From: Beutenbergia cavernae DSM 12333
GTDB lineage: Bacteria > Actinomycetota > Actinomycetes > Actinomycetales > Beutenbergiaceae
Assembly (NCBI RefSeq): GCF_000023105.1
Contig: NC_012669.1
Location: forward strand, 1,302,001-1,366,000
Reading direction: 5' to 3'
DNA length: 64,000 nt
Part shown: positions 1 to 8,047 of the stretch, piece by piece
Numbering within the stretch: the first letter of the stretch is position 1
Layout of the letters: each line of letters begins with the position of its first letter
Translations under genes and position numbers: made by a program
The notes under the pieces: generated by a model
The model's database searches: none
Seen by the model: the letters and a program-made list of their open reading frames with translations, nothing else
What the model was told of the DNA's origin: nothing

Positions 1-1023
1 ACGGACGCCGTCGGCCCGATCGGCGTCGTCGCCTCCTACGGCGCGCTCGGGCCGTACCTCTTCTTCGTGATCTCGGGCTTCGTGATCCTCATGACGGCGT
101 GGGGGCGCGACGTGCCGCACTTCCTCGCCTCCCGGGCGGGGCGACTCTTCCCGGCGTACTGGGTGGCGGTCCTCGCCACCGCGACGCTGCTCATCGCCAT
201 CTGGAACCCCGGGCGGTCGGTGAGCTGGGAGACGGCGGGTGTCAACCTCACGATGTTCCAGCGGGCGTTCGGTATCTCGCACGTCGACGGCGTGTACTGG
301 ACGCTCTGGGTGGAGATGCGGTTCTACCTCCTGGTCCTCGTGTTCCTGCTGGTGGGGATCACACGACGGCGGATCGAGCTCGTCGCCGGGCTGTGGCCGC
401 TCGTGGCGCTCATCGCCCTGCAGCTCGACCTCGGGGTGCTCCCGTACTGGCTGATCGCGAACGAGGCGCCCTTCTTCGCCGCCGGCATGGCGATCTTCCT
501 CATCCACCGGCACGGGCACACGGTGCTCCGTTGGATGATCCTGCTCGTGAACACCGGGCTCGGCGTGGCCTACCTCGACTCCTCGCTCGTGCCGACGATC
601 AGCGAGAACACCGAGAACGCGCCGTCGCGTCCGCTGATGGCGGTGCTCGTGGTGGCCTGCGTGGCAGCCGTCGCCGCGGTCAGCTGGGGTCGCGCCGCGC
701 ACCTCGGTTCGCGCTCCCGGCGGCTCGGAGCCGTGCTCACGCTCGGCGGTGCGCTGACGTATCCGCTGTACCTCATCCACCAGTACTGGGGCTGGTGGGT
801 GACGTCGATGCTCGCGTCCCGGCTGCCGTCGTGGGTGGTGCTCCTGGCGGCGCTGGGCTTCTCGCTCATGGCGGCCGCGCTCGTCCACTACGCCGTCGAG
901 CGTCGGTTCGGACCCGCGGTCCGCGACGCCGTCCTGCGGTTCTGCGAACGCGTCCGGCTCGCCGGGCGGAGCGCGCGACCTCACCCCGTGGCCTCGCACG
1001 GTGCCGTCGAGCTCGGATCGTGA
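1..1023 (+). CDS. Membrane acyltransferase, family 3 (OafA-like), 5' end missing
   Basis: The reading frame is open from base 1, so the start lies before the window; 340 residues are visible up to the TGA at 1021-1023. The visible protein begins shortly before FFVISGFVI, the typical early membrane motif of acyltransferase-3 proteins, followed by about eight hydrophobic segments and a conserved SRAGRLFPAYW stretch. Family members sit in the membrane and usually O-acetylate or otherwise acylate surface sugars. The C-terminal 45 residues are polar and Arg-rich. The next gene on this strand starts almost 400 bases later, so it is probably the last gene of its operon. Substrate cannot be told from sequence. 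Confidence 0.85.
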   Translation, partial: TDAVGPIGVVASYGALGPYLFFVISGFVILMTAWGRDVPHFLASRAGRLFPAYWVAVLATATLLIAIWNPGRSVSWETAGVNLTMFQRAFGISHVDGVYWTLWVEMRFYLLVLVFLLVGITRRRIELVAGLWPLVALIALQLDLGVLPYWLIANEAPFFAAGMAIFLIHRHGHTVLRWMILLVNTGLGVAYLDSSLVPTISENTENAPSRPLMAVLVVACVAAVAAVSWGRAAHLGSRSRRLGAVLTLGGALTYPLYLIHQYWGWWVTSMLASRLPSWVVLLAALGFSLMAAALVHYAVERRFGPAVRDAVLRFCERVRLAGRSARPHPVASHGAVELGS

Positions 1024-1089
1024 GACGACGCTCGTCGTCGTGACCCGTTCGTGAATGACGGATCCCTGACCTGACGACGGCGGTAGGCA

Positions 1090-1125
1090 GGAGAACCTGA
1101 TCTCGGTGTCAGCGATCAGGTCTCC
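1090..1125. terminator. Imperfect inverted repeat after the acyltransferase gene
   Basis: The arms GGAGAACCTGATC and GATCAGGTCTCC pair with one bulged A around an 11-base loop. There is no T-run afterwards, which is usual for GC-rich actinobacteria. It could terminate the upstream gene or be an operator for the downstream operon. Confidence 0.3.
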
Positions 1126-1360
1126 TCAGGTCAACATTGCACCAGCTGATGGGCGTAGACGCACCAAGCGAGACCCCCAGTTAACTCAGTGAACGCGGCG
1201 TGGTGTGCGTCACACTCGGGCCCGGCCCCTGGCCCCGGTGACGGGTCGTCCCCACGATGGAGGCACCGGCGGAGGCCGGAGTGGGGTAGCGACAGACCGG
1301 GCTCGCGGGGGCAGGTGCGGTTCGGTCGATCGGGGCGGCACGGACCGTTCACGCTGGCTC

Positions 1361-1392
1361 GACAACGGCGACGAGGACAGTCGTCAGTTGTC
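1361..1392 (+). promoter_or_regulatory. Stem-loop in the GT2 synthase leader
   Basis: GACAAC (1361-1366) pairs with GTTGTC (1387-1392), and inside it GACGA (1370-1374) pairs with TCGTC (1381-1385) around a six-base loop. The structure ends 23 bases before the ATG at 1416, so it could influence translation start. No sequence family was recognised. Confidence 0.25.
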
Positions 1393-1415
1393 ATCGCCAT
1401 GAGGCGTGGGGGCCC

Positions 1416-3011
1416 ATGTTCATCTTCCTGCTCCAGCTGCGGCATACCTTCGAACAACAGTCCGAAATCCATCTGTTCGCCGTCTTCTCGCTGATCGTCT
1501 GGGCGCTGTGGCTCGTCAAGGTCGTGCTCTCGCGACGCTACCGCGGGTGGACGGAGCCGCACGAGGCGACGAGCAGCGTCGTCGTCCCTGTGGTCGACGA
1601 GCCCGAGGACCTCTTCCGCGACGTGCTCACCCGCATCGTCGAGCAGGGCCCGGACGAGGTCATCGTCGTCATCAACGGCGCCCGCAACTCGACGCTCGAG
1701 GCGATCTGCGACGAGTTCGGCCCCGCCGTGCGCTGGGTGCACACACCCATCCCGGGCAAGCGCAACGCCGTGAAGATCGGCACGGCGCTGTCACGCGGTG
1801 AGATCACCGTCCTCGTGGACTCGGACACGGTCTGGACCCCGGGCACGCTGCCGGAGCTCCTCAAGCCGTTCGCGGACGCGCGGGTCGGCGGGGTCACGAC
1901 CCGCCAGCGCATCCTCGAGCCGGAGCGGTCGTGGATCACGCGGTGGGCCGACTGGCTCGAGAACACCCGAGCCCTGTACTCGATGCCGGCGCAGAGCGCA
2001 CTCGGCCAGGTCGGGTGCCTCCCGGGTCGGACCATCGCGTTCCGCCGCAACATCCTCATGCGGGTCATGCCGAAGTTCATGACCGAGGAGTTCCTCGGCG
2101 TCTTCCTCGAGGTCTCGGACGACCGGACGCTGACCAACCTCACGCTCAAGGAGGGCTACCGCACCGTCTACCAGCACTCGAGCCTGGTCTACACGGACGC
2201 GCCGCTGCAGGTGCGCAAGCTCTTCAAGCAGCAGCTGCGCTGGGCCCGCGGGAGCCAGTACAACACCCTGCGGATGCTGCCGTGGATGCTCGGCCACGCC
2301 CCCGTGCTCGCCGTGTTCTTCCTCGTCGACATCATCCTGCCGTTCCTGCTGTTCGGCACGATCGCCGGTTGGATCTACCGGGCGGTCAGCGGCACCGGCG
2401 TCAACCTCTACCAGGCCATCCTCGAGACCTACGGCGTCAGCACCGGTCTGGTGTGGGTGCTCGGACTCATGATCGCCTCGTCGGTGCTCTCGATGGCGAT
2501 CCGCCAGGTGCGGCACCTGCAGGAGAAGCCGAGCGACTTCGTCCGGCTCCCGGTCTTCATCGTGGTCTCGACCCTGTTCCTCATGCCGATCCGCCTGCTC
2601 GGGTTCGTACGGATGGCCCACGCGAGCGGATGGGGGACCCGGGCCGGGGCGTACGCCGGCGGACGGGCGGAGGAAGACGCCGTCGCCGGTGCGTCGCTCG
2701 CGTCCGGCGAGCTGGAGGTCGTCGATCGGGAGCCGGCCCGACCCCCGGACCCCGTGCCGCACGAACGGGACGCCTTCGACGAGCTGATCCTCGGCTCCTA
2801 CGGTGACGACCCCGCGCGTCCGGGCGGCGCCGCCGTCGCCACTCGGCCCGCCGAACCCGAGCTCGACACAGTGGCGCCGGCACCGACACGCAGCCGGCGC
2901 GTCAGCGCCCGGCCACCGAGCCGTCGTCGTCGTCGCCTCAACCCCCTCGCGGCCGTCCCGTACGGCATCGCCGCGCTCATCCTCGCTCTGGAGGCCCTGC
3001 TCTATGTCTGA
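1416..3011 (+). CDS. Processive GT2 glycosyltransferase (hyaluronan/cellulose synthase type)
   Basis: A 531-residue membrane glycosyltransferase expected to build a polysaccharide from a UDP-sugar while passing it through the membrane. Visible GT2 features are DSD at 135-137, a GCLPGR segment near 200, SDDR at 234-237 as the acceptor-site acidic motif, and QQLRW at 272-276, the QxxRW motif of processive synthases. There is one hydrophobic segment at about 21-38, three or more at about 293-410, then a long polar Pro/Arg-rich tail and a last hydrophobic segment at the extreme C-terminus (about 510-531). The tail is longer than in simple hyaluronan synthases. The stop overlaps the start of the GH26 gene by 8 bases, and UDP-glucose dehydrogenase follows, so a uronic-acid polymer such as a hyaluronan-like or mixed glucan is possible. 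The product is not determined by sequence alone. Confidence 0.85.
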   Translation: MFIFLLQLRHTFEQQSEIHLFAVFSLIVWALWLVKVVLSRRYRGWTEPHEATSSVVVPVVDEPEDLFRDVLTRIVEQGPDEVIVVINGARNSTLEAICDEFGPAVRWVHTPIPGKRNAVKIGTALSRGEITVLVDSDTVWTPGTLPELLKPFADARVGGVTTRQRILEPERSWITRWADWLENTRALYSMPAQSALGQVGCLPGRTIAFRRNILMRVMPKFMTEEFLGVFLEVSDDRTLTNLTLKEGYRTVYQHSSLVYTDAPLQVRKLFKQQLRWARGSQYNTLRMLPWMLGHAPVLAVFFLVDIILPFLLFGTIAGWIYRAVSGTGVNLYQAILETYGVSTGLVWVLGLMIASSVLSMAIRQVRHLQEKPSDFVRLPVFIVVSTLFLMPIRLLGFVRMAHASGWGTRAGAYAGGRAEEDAVAGASLASGELEVVDREPARPPDPVPHERDAFDELILGSYGDDPARPGGAAVATRPAEPELDTVAPAPTRSRRVSARPPSRRRRRLNPLAAVPYGIAALILALEALLYV

Positions 3012-4566
3012 TGTCACGACCGCCACCTGGTGGCTCACCGGACGTACCGGATCACGCCTCGCCCGTCCTCGGATCGCTGCGGCCGCGCTCGCGATCCTGC
3101 TCGCCATCGTCACGGTCGTGGTGTGGCTGTCGCCCGGAGCCAGGTCCGCCATCACGGGTGAGGAGAGCGCCGCGGACCGCGAGGCAGAGCTCGCGCTCGA
3201 GAACGCCGCGCTGCAGGCGGAGCTCCGCGAGACGCAGGATGCGCTCGGCGCGGCGCGGGACCACCGGGATCAGGCGGACGCTCTCGCCTCGAGCCGGCTC
3301 GACGGCAAGATCGACGCCGAGCAGGCGGCGGGCGAGCTGCGCGGTCGCGTCGGCGAGCTCGAGGCGATGGCGTCCGACGCCGTCCCGTCCGGCAACGCCG
3401 GGAGCGGCGGCGGGAGCGGGGGCGGCTCGGCGTCCGGAGGATCGCCCCCCGCCCCCGCGCCGGACCCTGCGCCCGCCCCGGCGCCTGCCCCCGCGCCCGC
3501 CCCGGCGCCGGACCCGGCACCGGACCCGGCGCCGGCACCCCCGCCGGACCCCGCACCGCGGATCCCGACGCGGGAGGAGCTCATCGACCCGGCCGAGCGG
3601 TACTACGGGATGTACACCCAGCAGGCGCCGTTCAACTGGGCGACCTGGGACGACACCGCGACGCGGGTCGGCCGGCTGCCGTCGCTCGTCGGCTACTTCC
3701 AGGGCTGGGACGAGGGGTTCCGCGCCGACGCCGTCGACCGCGCCTGGGAGCGCGGGTTCTTGCCGATGATGACGTGGGAGTCGCGGCCCATCGCCGCCGC
3801 GAACGACACCGTGGACGAGCCGGAGTACTCGCTGCCGCGCATCCTCGGCGACCCCGAGGCAGGCGTCCCCGGGGCGTTCGACCCGTACCTCCAGCAGTTC
3901 GCGCGCGACATCGTCGCGACCGGGAAGCCGCTCGCGATCCGCCTCAACCACGAGATGAACGGCAACTGGTACCCGTGGGCCGAGACCGACGGGCAGGGCA
4001 ACCCGATCAACGGGAACCGCGCGGGCGACTACGCCGCCGTGTGGCGCCACGTCCACGACATCTTCGAGGCTGAGGGGGCGAACGACCTCGTCATCTGGGT
4101 CTGGGCACCGAACCGGATCGACCGGCTGCCGACGTCGCTGCAGGACCCGGCCCACATGGCTTCGCTCTACCCCGGCGACGAGTACGTGGACTGGATCGGC
4201 ATGTCGGGCTACCTGCGCCCGCCGGGCAGCTACGAGGAGTCGACGTTCGACGAGACGTTCGGCCGCACGCTGGAGCAGCTGCGCGGGATCGCCGACAAGC
4301 CGGTCATCCTCGCCGAGATCGGGGCCTCGGAGACCGGCGACAACAAGCCGGCGTGGATCGAGGACTTCTTCGCGGCCTTCGACGATCCGGCGAACGACGA
4401 CATCATCGGCTTCTCCTGGTTCAACCTCGCCGTGACCTCGTACGTCGAGGGGGAACGCGCGACCAACGACTGGCGTGTCGACTCCCGCCGGGACTCCCTG
4501 GCGGCGTTCGCGGAGGGCATCGCCGTGGAGGGCCGTCGATTCGGCGGCGATCCCGTCGACCCGTGA
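3004..4566 (+). CDS. Membrane-anchored GH26 glycoside hydrolase (mannanase/lichenase-like)
   Basis: The ATG at 3004 was chosen because it overlaps the end of the synthase gene by 8 bases and gives a clean N-terminus; longer upstream readings lie inside that gene. The 520-residue protein has a membrane segment at about 22-43, a charged coiled coil at about 55-122, a Gly/Ser then Pro-Ala linker at about 126-190 and a GH26-type catalytic domain from about 197. The HEMNGNWYPW motif places the acid/base Glu at 317 and LAEIG places the nucleophile Glu at 438. GH26 enzymes cleave beta-mannan or mixed beta-1,3/1,4-glucan. Placed between a processive synthase and UDP-glucose dehydrogenase, it likely trims or releases the nascent polymer outside the membrane, as partner hydrolases do in other synthase-dependent systems. 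The role is an inference. Confidence 0.85.
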   Translation: MSDVTTATWWLTGRTGSRLARPRIAAAALAILLAIVTVVVWLSPGARSAITGEESAADREAELALENAALQAELRETQDALGAARDHRDQADALASSRLDGKIDAEQAAGELRGRVGELEAMASDAVPSGNAGSGGGSGGGSASGGSPPAPAPDPAPAPAPAPAPAPAPDPAPDPAPAPPPDPAPRIPTREELIDPAERYYGMYTQQAPFNWATWDDTATRVGRLPSLVGYFQGWDEGFRADAVDRAWERGFLPMMTWESRPIAAANDTVDEPEYSLPRILGDPEAGVPGAFDPYLQQFARDIVATGKPLAIRLNHEMNGNWYPWAETDGQGNPINGNRAGDYAAVWRHVHDIFEAEGANDLVIWVWAPNRIDRLPTSLQDPAHMASLYPGDEYVDWIGMSGYLRPPGSYEESTFDETFGRTLEQLRGIADKPVILAEIGASETGDNKPAWIEDFFAAFDDPANDDIIGFSWFNLAVTSYVEGERATNDWRVDSRRDSLAAFAEGIAVEGRRFGGDPVDP

Positions 4567-4630
4567 CCCCGACCCCTACCTCCCACCTCACCCATCGGCC
4601 ACCGTCCCACCCACGCTCCGGAGGTCCACG

Positions 4631-6064
4631 ATGTCCCGTTCCCTCACCCGCCTGTCCCGTCCGCCGCTCGCCGACCCGCTCGGCGCTGTCCCGGCTCCTG
4701 TCCCCGCCGTCAGCGCCCTCGGTACCGACGAGCCGACCGCGCGGCGCCGGGTCGCCGTCGTCGGCACCGGCTATCTCGGTGCCACGCACGCCGCGGCGAT
4801 GGCCTCGCTCGGCTTCGACGTCGTCGGGGTCGACACCGACGAGAACAAGGTGCGCTCGCTCGAGCTCGGCAAGGTGCCGTTCTTCGAGCCCGGGCTCGCC
4901 GAGCTCCTCTCGGCGCAGGTGGCGACCGGGCGGCTGCGCTTCTCCACGGATGCGGCAGCAGCCGCGGCCGACGCCGACATCCACTTCATCTGCGTGGGCA
5001 CGCCGCAGCAGCGCGGCTCCCACGCCGCCGACCTGCGCTTCGTGGAGGCAGCTGCGCGGTCGATCGCGGAGAACCTCACCCACGATGCGCTGATCGTCGG
5101 GAAGTCCACGGTGCCGGTCGGGACGGCGGCCCGGCTGCGCGCGCTGGTCGCCGAGCTCGCACCGGCGGGGGTGCGTGCCGAGCTCGTGTGGAACCCGGAG
5201 TTCCTGCGCGAGGGCAAGGCCGTCGACGACACGCTCCACCCGGACCGCATCGTGGTCGGCGGTGCGAGCCCCTGGGCCGCCGGCCTGCTCCGCGAGCTGT
5301 ACGCGGCGCCGATCGCCGCCGGCGCGCCGGTCGTCGAGTGCGACCTCCCGACGGCGGAGCTCGTCAAGGTGAGCGCCAACGCGTTCCTCGCGACCAAGAT
5401 CTCGTTCATCAACGCCATCGCGTCGGTGTGCGAGGCGGCCGGCGCCGACGTCACCGTGCTCGCGGACGCGCTCGGTCACGACCCCCGGATCGGGCGCCAG
5501 TTCCTCGATGCCGGACTCGGGTTCGGCGGGGGATGCCTCCCGAAGGACATCCGGGCTCTCATGCACCGCGCGCGCGAGCTCGGCGTACACCGGGCGGCTG
5601 GGCTGCTGCAGGAGATCGACGAGATCAACATGGCGCAGCGGGAACGCGTCATCGAGATGGCGACGACGGCGTGCGGCGGCTCCGTGCTCAACCGCCGGGT
5701 CGGCGTGCTGGGTGCGGCGTTCAAGCCACGCACGGACGACGTGCGGGACTCGCCGGCCCTCAACGTCGCCGCCGCGCTGCACCTGCGGGGAGCCCAGGTC
5801 ACCGTCTTCGACCCCGAGGCGGCGGACACCGCGCGGCGCACGTTCCCGACCCTCTCCTACGCGAGCAGCGCAGCGGAGGCGGTGGAGGGGAGCGACGTCG
5901 TCCTGCTGCTCACGGAGTGGCAGGAGTTCCTCGACGCCGATCCGGCCGCGCTGGCCGGGCTCACCCCGACCCCGCGGATGATCGACGCGCGCGGGAAGCT
6001 CTCGCCGGAGCGGATGCGCGCCGCGGGCTGGGAGTTCGCAGGGCTGGGGCGCGTCGCGGCCTGA
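4631..6064 (+). CDS. ugd: UDP-glucose 6-dehydrogenase
   Basis: Oxidises UDP-glucose to UDP-glucuronate with two NAD+. The ATG at 4631 follows a good GGAGG site (4619-4623) and gives 477 residues; the first ~40 residues are a non-conserved extension before the Rossmann motif VVGTGYLG. Family features include the catalytic Cys302 in FGGGCLPKD, NPEFLREG, KVSANAFLATKISFIN and AFKPRTDDVRDSP. It lies 64 bases after the GH26 gene on the same strand and probably completes the synthase operon by making the uronic-acid donor. Its relative at 52091 is of the WecC type, so the locus holds two different nucleotide-sugar dehydrogenases. The gene ends 3 bases before the convergent end of the CoA-binding protein gene. 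Confidence 0.93.
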   Translation: MSRSLTRLSRPPLADPLGAVPAPVPAVSALGTDEPTARRRVAVVGTGYLGATHAAAMASLGFDVVGVDTDENKVRSLELGKVPFFEPGLAELLSAQVATGRLRFSTDAAAAAADADIHFICVGTPQQRGSHAADLRFVEAAARSIAENLTHDALIVGKSTVPVGTAARLRALVAELAPAGVRAELVWNPEFLREGKAVDDTLHPDRIVVGGASPWAAGLLRELYAAPIAAGAPVVECDLPTAELVKVSANAFLATKISFINAIASVCEAAGADVTVLADALGHDPRIGRQFLDAGLGFGGGCLPKDIRALMHRARELGVHRAAGLLQEIDEINMAQRERVIEMATTACGGSVLNRRVGVLGAAFKPRTDDVRDSPALNVAAALHLRGAQVTVFDPEAADTARRTFPTLSYASSAAEAVEGSDVVLLLTEWQEFLDADPAALAGLTPTPRMIDARGKLSPERMRAAGWEFAGLGRVAA

Positions 6065-6067
6065 ACC

Positions 6068-6490
6068 TCACAGGCCGAGGCGCGGTCCCTCGATCGCGGG
6101 GCACGTGTCCATGACGACGGCGAGGCCGGCGTCGCGGGCACGTGCCGCCGCGGCGTGGTCGACGACGCCGAGCTGGAGCCACACGGCGCGCGCGCCGCGT
6201 GCGATCGCCTCGTCGACGATGCCGCCGGCGAGCGTGGAGTTGACGAACACGTCGACGACGTCGATCTCGCCGGGCACGTCGGCGAGCGTCGCGTAGCCGC
6301 TCGCGCCGTGCACGGCCTCCGCGCGCGGGTGCACAGGGACGATCTCCATGCCGTGGCCCTGCAGGTAGGCGGCGACGCCGTACGCCGCTCGCGCCCGGTT
6401 CGTGGAGAGCCCGACGACGGCCCACCGGCCCGGCGTCGTGAGGAGCCGGCGGACCACCGCTGGATCGTTCTCGTGCTGCACCGAGGTCAC
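6068..6490 (-). CDS. CoA-binding domain protein (YccU family)
   Basis: A 140-residue single-domain Rossmann protein starting at GTG (6490-6488). WAVVGLSTNRARAAYGVAAYL is the typical glycine-containing start of the succinyl-CoA-ligase-like CoA-binding fold, and the end MDTCPAIEG is also typical of YccU-like proteins. Function is unknown in most organisms; the fold binds CoA or a related nucleotide. It lies 10 bases after the first LCP gene and is probably cotranscribed with it, but nothing in the sequence ties it to glycan attachment. Confidence 0.85.
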   Translation of the reverse strand: MTSVQHENDPAVVRRLLTTPGRWAVVGLSTNRARAAYGVAAYLQGHGMEIVPVHPRAEAVHGASGYATLADVPGEIDVVDVFVNSTLAGGIVDEAIARGARAVWLQLGVVDHAAAARARDAGLAVVMDTCPAIEGPRLGL

Positions 6491-6500
6491 GGCGGCGTCC

Positions 6501-7880
6501 CTAGCCGGCGTCGGTGGGCGTCGGCGTCGGCTCGGGGAGGGTGCCGTCGACGACCTGCTGGAAGAACAGTGGCGCCGCCTCCGGGTCGAGCAGGACCGTG
6601 GATCCGAGGTTCCCGCCCGGCCGGTAGTCCGGGTCGGCGATCGGCGGGGTCCCGCGCACGCCCTCCGGCCCCGTCGCGGTGCGGAACGCGAGGGCCATGC
6701 GCCCGAGGTCGAGGATCCCGGTGCCAGGGTCCGTGACGAGCGCGCCGGTACCGGCGTCGATGAGCGCCACCTGCCGCGTCGGGAGCACGAAGTTGCTCGG
6801 GCTGTTCATCGCCGCGGTCGTGGCCTCGATGACCTGCTGCTGCCGGATCGCCCGCCCGATGTCGCCGAGCGGGTCCTGCTTGCGCATGCGGGCGAACGCG
6901 AGCGCCGACGCGCCGTCGGCGTGGTGGCAGCCGGCCGTCCAGACCATGCCGGAGTCGGGGTCGTTCACGTCGGCGTCGTAGCAGAGCTCCACGCCGCCGA
7001 CCGCGTCGACGAGCGAGGCGACGCCGCCCATCCCGATCTCCACGTAGTGGTCGACGGTGATCCCGGTGAGACCCTCGACCGTCTGCACGAGGAGGGGGGC
7101 GCCGCCGTGCGCGAACGCGGCGTTGAGCTTGCCGGGACCGAAGCCGGGGATGTCCGCGACGTACGTGTCGCGGGGGAGCGAGATCAGCGACGTCGGCCCG
7201 CTCGGCGGGACGGTGAGCAGCATGATCGTGTCGGTGCGCTGGCCCGACGTCGTGTCGCCCGCGAGGTAGCCGTCGTCACGGCTGTCCGACCCCGCGAGGA
7301 GGTACGTCGTACCGGGCGTGTCCGCCGCCGTCGACAGTGCCTCGGTGTGCTGGATCTTGCCGTCCGCCCAGATGAGCAGGCCGATCGGCCACGCGAGGAG
7401 CAGCACGAGGACGACGATGACGACGACGGTGATCCGCCGCCGGATGTACGTCCCGCGTGTGTGCTGCCGGCCGGCGCCGGGCGGCCCGCCGGTCGGGGGG
7501 CGCCCGGTCGGCCCGGGCTGCGTCGGGCGCGGAGGGTCGTTGCGGACGGGGTGCTGCGCCGGCGCCGGGCGGGGAGCGTTCCCTGCGGGCATGACGCGCG
7601 TGCGGCTCGTCTCGGCGGGGGGCGCGGCCGACCGGCGCGCGGGCGCCGTCGTCGCGGGTCGTGGGGGAGCCGCGGCACGCAGCCGCCCGGAGCCGGGCTC
7701 GAAGCTGGGCGGACGCGCGGCCGCACCGGGCGTCGACGAGGCGGGCGGCGGGTTCGCGGGGCTGCGGGGTGCCTCGGGTCGGCGTACGGGCCCGACTCCG
7801 ACCGGTTGCGCCGAGCCCCCGGATCGGGCGCGGCTCGCGCGCGATCGCGCCGCCCGTGCCTCCTCGTGCTCGTCGTTCAC
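6501..7880 (-). CDS. LytR-CpsA-Psr (LCP) family wall polymer ligase 1
   Basis: The GTG at 7880 has a strong GAGGAGG site just upstream and removes an Arg-rich artefact extension; the protein is 459 residues. A long cytoplasmic Pro/Ala/Arg-rich tail (about 145 residues) precedes one membrane segment (RITVVVIVVLVLLLAWPIGL) and an extracellular LCP domain with GSDSR, RTDTIMLLTV, SLPRDTYV, KLNAAFAHGG, VDAVGGVELC and FARMRK. LCP enzymes move undecaprenyl-phosphate-linked glycopolymers onto peptidoglycan. It is the most divergent of the three LCP proteins here, and its own start region carries a candidate phased operator. The polymer made by this locus is the natural substrate. Confidence 0.92.
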   Translation of the reverse strand: MNDEHEEARAARSRASRARSGGSAQPVGVGPVRRPEAPRSPANPPPASSTPGAAARPPSFEPGSGRLRAAAPPRPATTAPARRSAAPPAETSRTRVMPAGNAPRPAPAQHPVRNDPPRPTQPGPTGRPPTGGPPGAGRQHTRGTYIRRRITVVVIVVLVLLLAWPIGLLIWADGKIQHTEALSTAADTPGTTYLLAGSDSRDDGYLAGDTTSGQRTDTIMLLTVPPSGPTSLISLPRDTYVADIPGFGPGKLNAAFAHGGAPLLVQTVEGLTGITVDHYVEIGMGGVASLVDAVGGVELCYDADVNDPDSGMVWTAGCHHADGASALAFARMRKQDPLGDIGRAIRQQQVIEATTAAMNSPSNFVLPTRQVALIDAGTGALVTDPGTGILDLGRMALAFRTATGPEGVRGTPPIADPDYRPGGNLGSTVLLDPEAAPLFFQQVVDGTLPEPTPTPTDAG

Positions 7881-7935
7881 GGTTCCTCCTCGGTGCCGGC
7901 GCTCGGCCGGTCGTCGGCGCACACGTCAGGCCTCG

Positions 7936-7968
7936 AGCGTACGAGCCGGATGCCCGGATTCCGTGAAG
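7936..7968 (-). promoter_or_regulatory. Candidate promoter with one PHO-box-like unit, LCP 1
   Basis: On the minus strand a CTTCACG unit begins at 7968, exactly 27 bases before a TACGCT -10-like box (7941-7936). The same 27-base offset is seen for a GTTCAGC unit at 21021. Transcription would begin near 7929, giving a leader of about 50 bases with the RBS. Only one unit is present, so this is the weakest of the four sites. Confidence 0.35.
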
Positions 7969-8011
7969 GCCCGGCGGGGGTGGTGCGGATCTTGGGCGGC
8001 GTCGGGTGCCG

Positions 8012-8035
8012 CCGAGCCCGCCCGCCGCGGCTCGG
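8012..8035 (-). terminator. Hairpin after LCP 2 gene
   Basis: CCGAGCC (8012-8018) and GGCTCGG (8029-8035) form a 7-bp stem with a 10-base loop starting 12 bases beyond the minus-strand stop at 8048. No T-run. It sits before the separate candidate promoter of LCP 1. Confidence 0.4.
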
Positions 8036-8047
8036 GTGCCGTCCCGC

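Larger units (their letters stand above)
1024..1415. other. Intergenic leader before the GT2 synthase gene
   Basis: No convincing gene is present in these 392 bases. The stretch holds an imperfect hairpin (1090-1125), a GTTAACT palindrome with an adjacent GTGAAC (about 1179-1194), a short GTGTG-CGT-CACAC inverted repeat (1203-1215) and a nested stem just before the synthase gene (1361-1392). Such a long leader in an otherwise tightly packed locus suggests that transcription or translation of the synthase operon is regulated here. I could not match it to a known riboswitch. Confidence 0.5.

Noticed and set aside
1170-1200. GTTAACT/GTGAAC pair as a further PHO-like box
   Set aside because: On the minus strand GTTCAC and GTTAAC are 9 bases apart, not 11, and no -10 box fits the phase.
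3440-3560. GC-rich direct repeats in the GH26 gene
   Set aside because: They encode the Pro-Ala linker of a secreted or anchored enzyme, so they are low-complexity coding sequence and not a separate repeat element.
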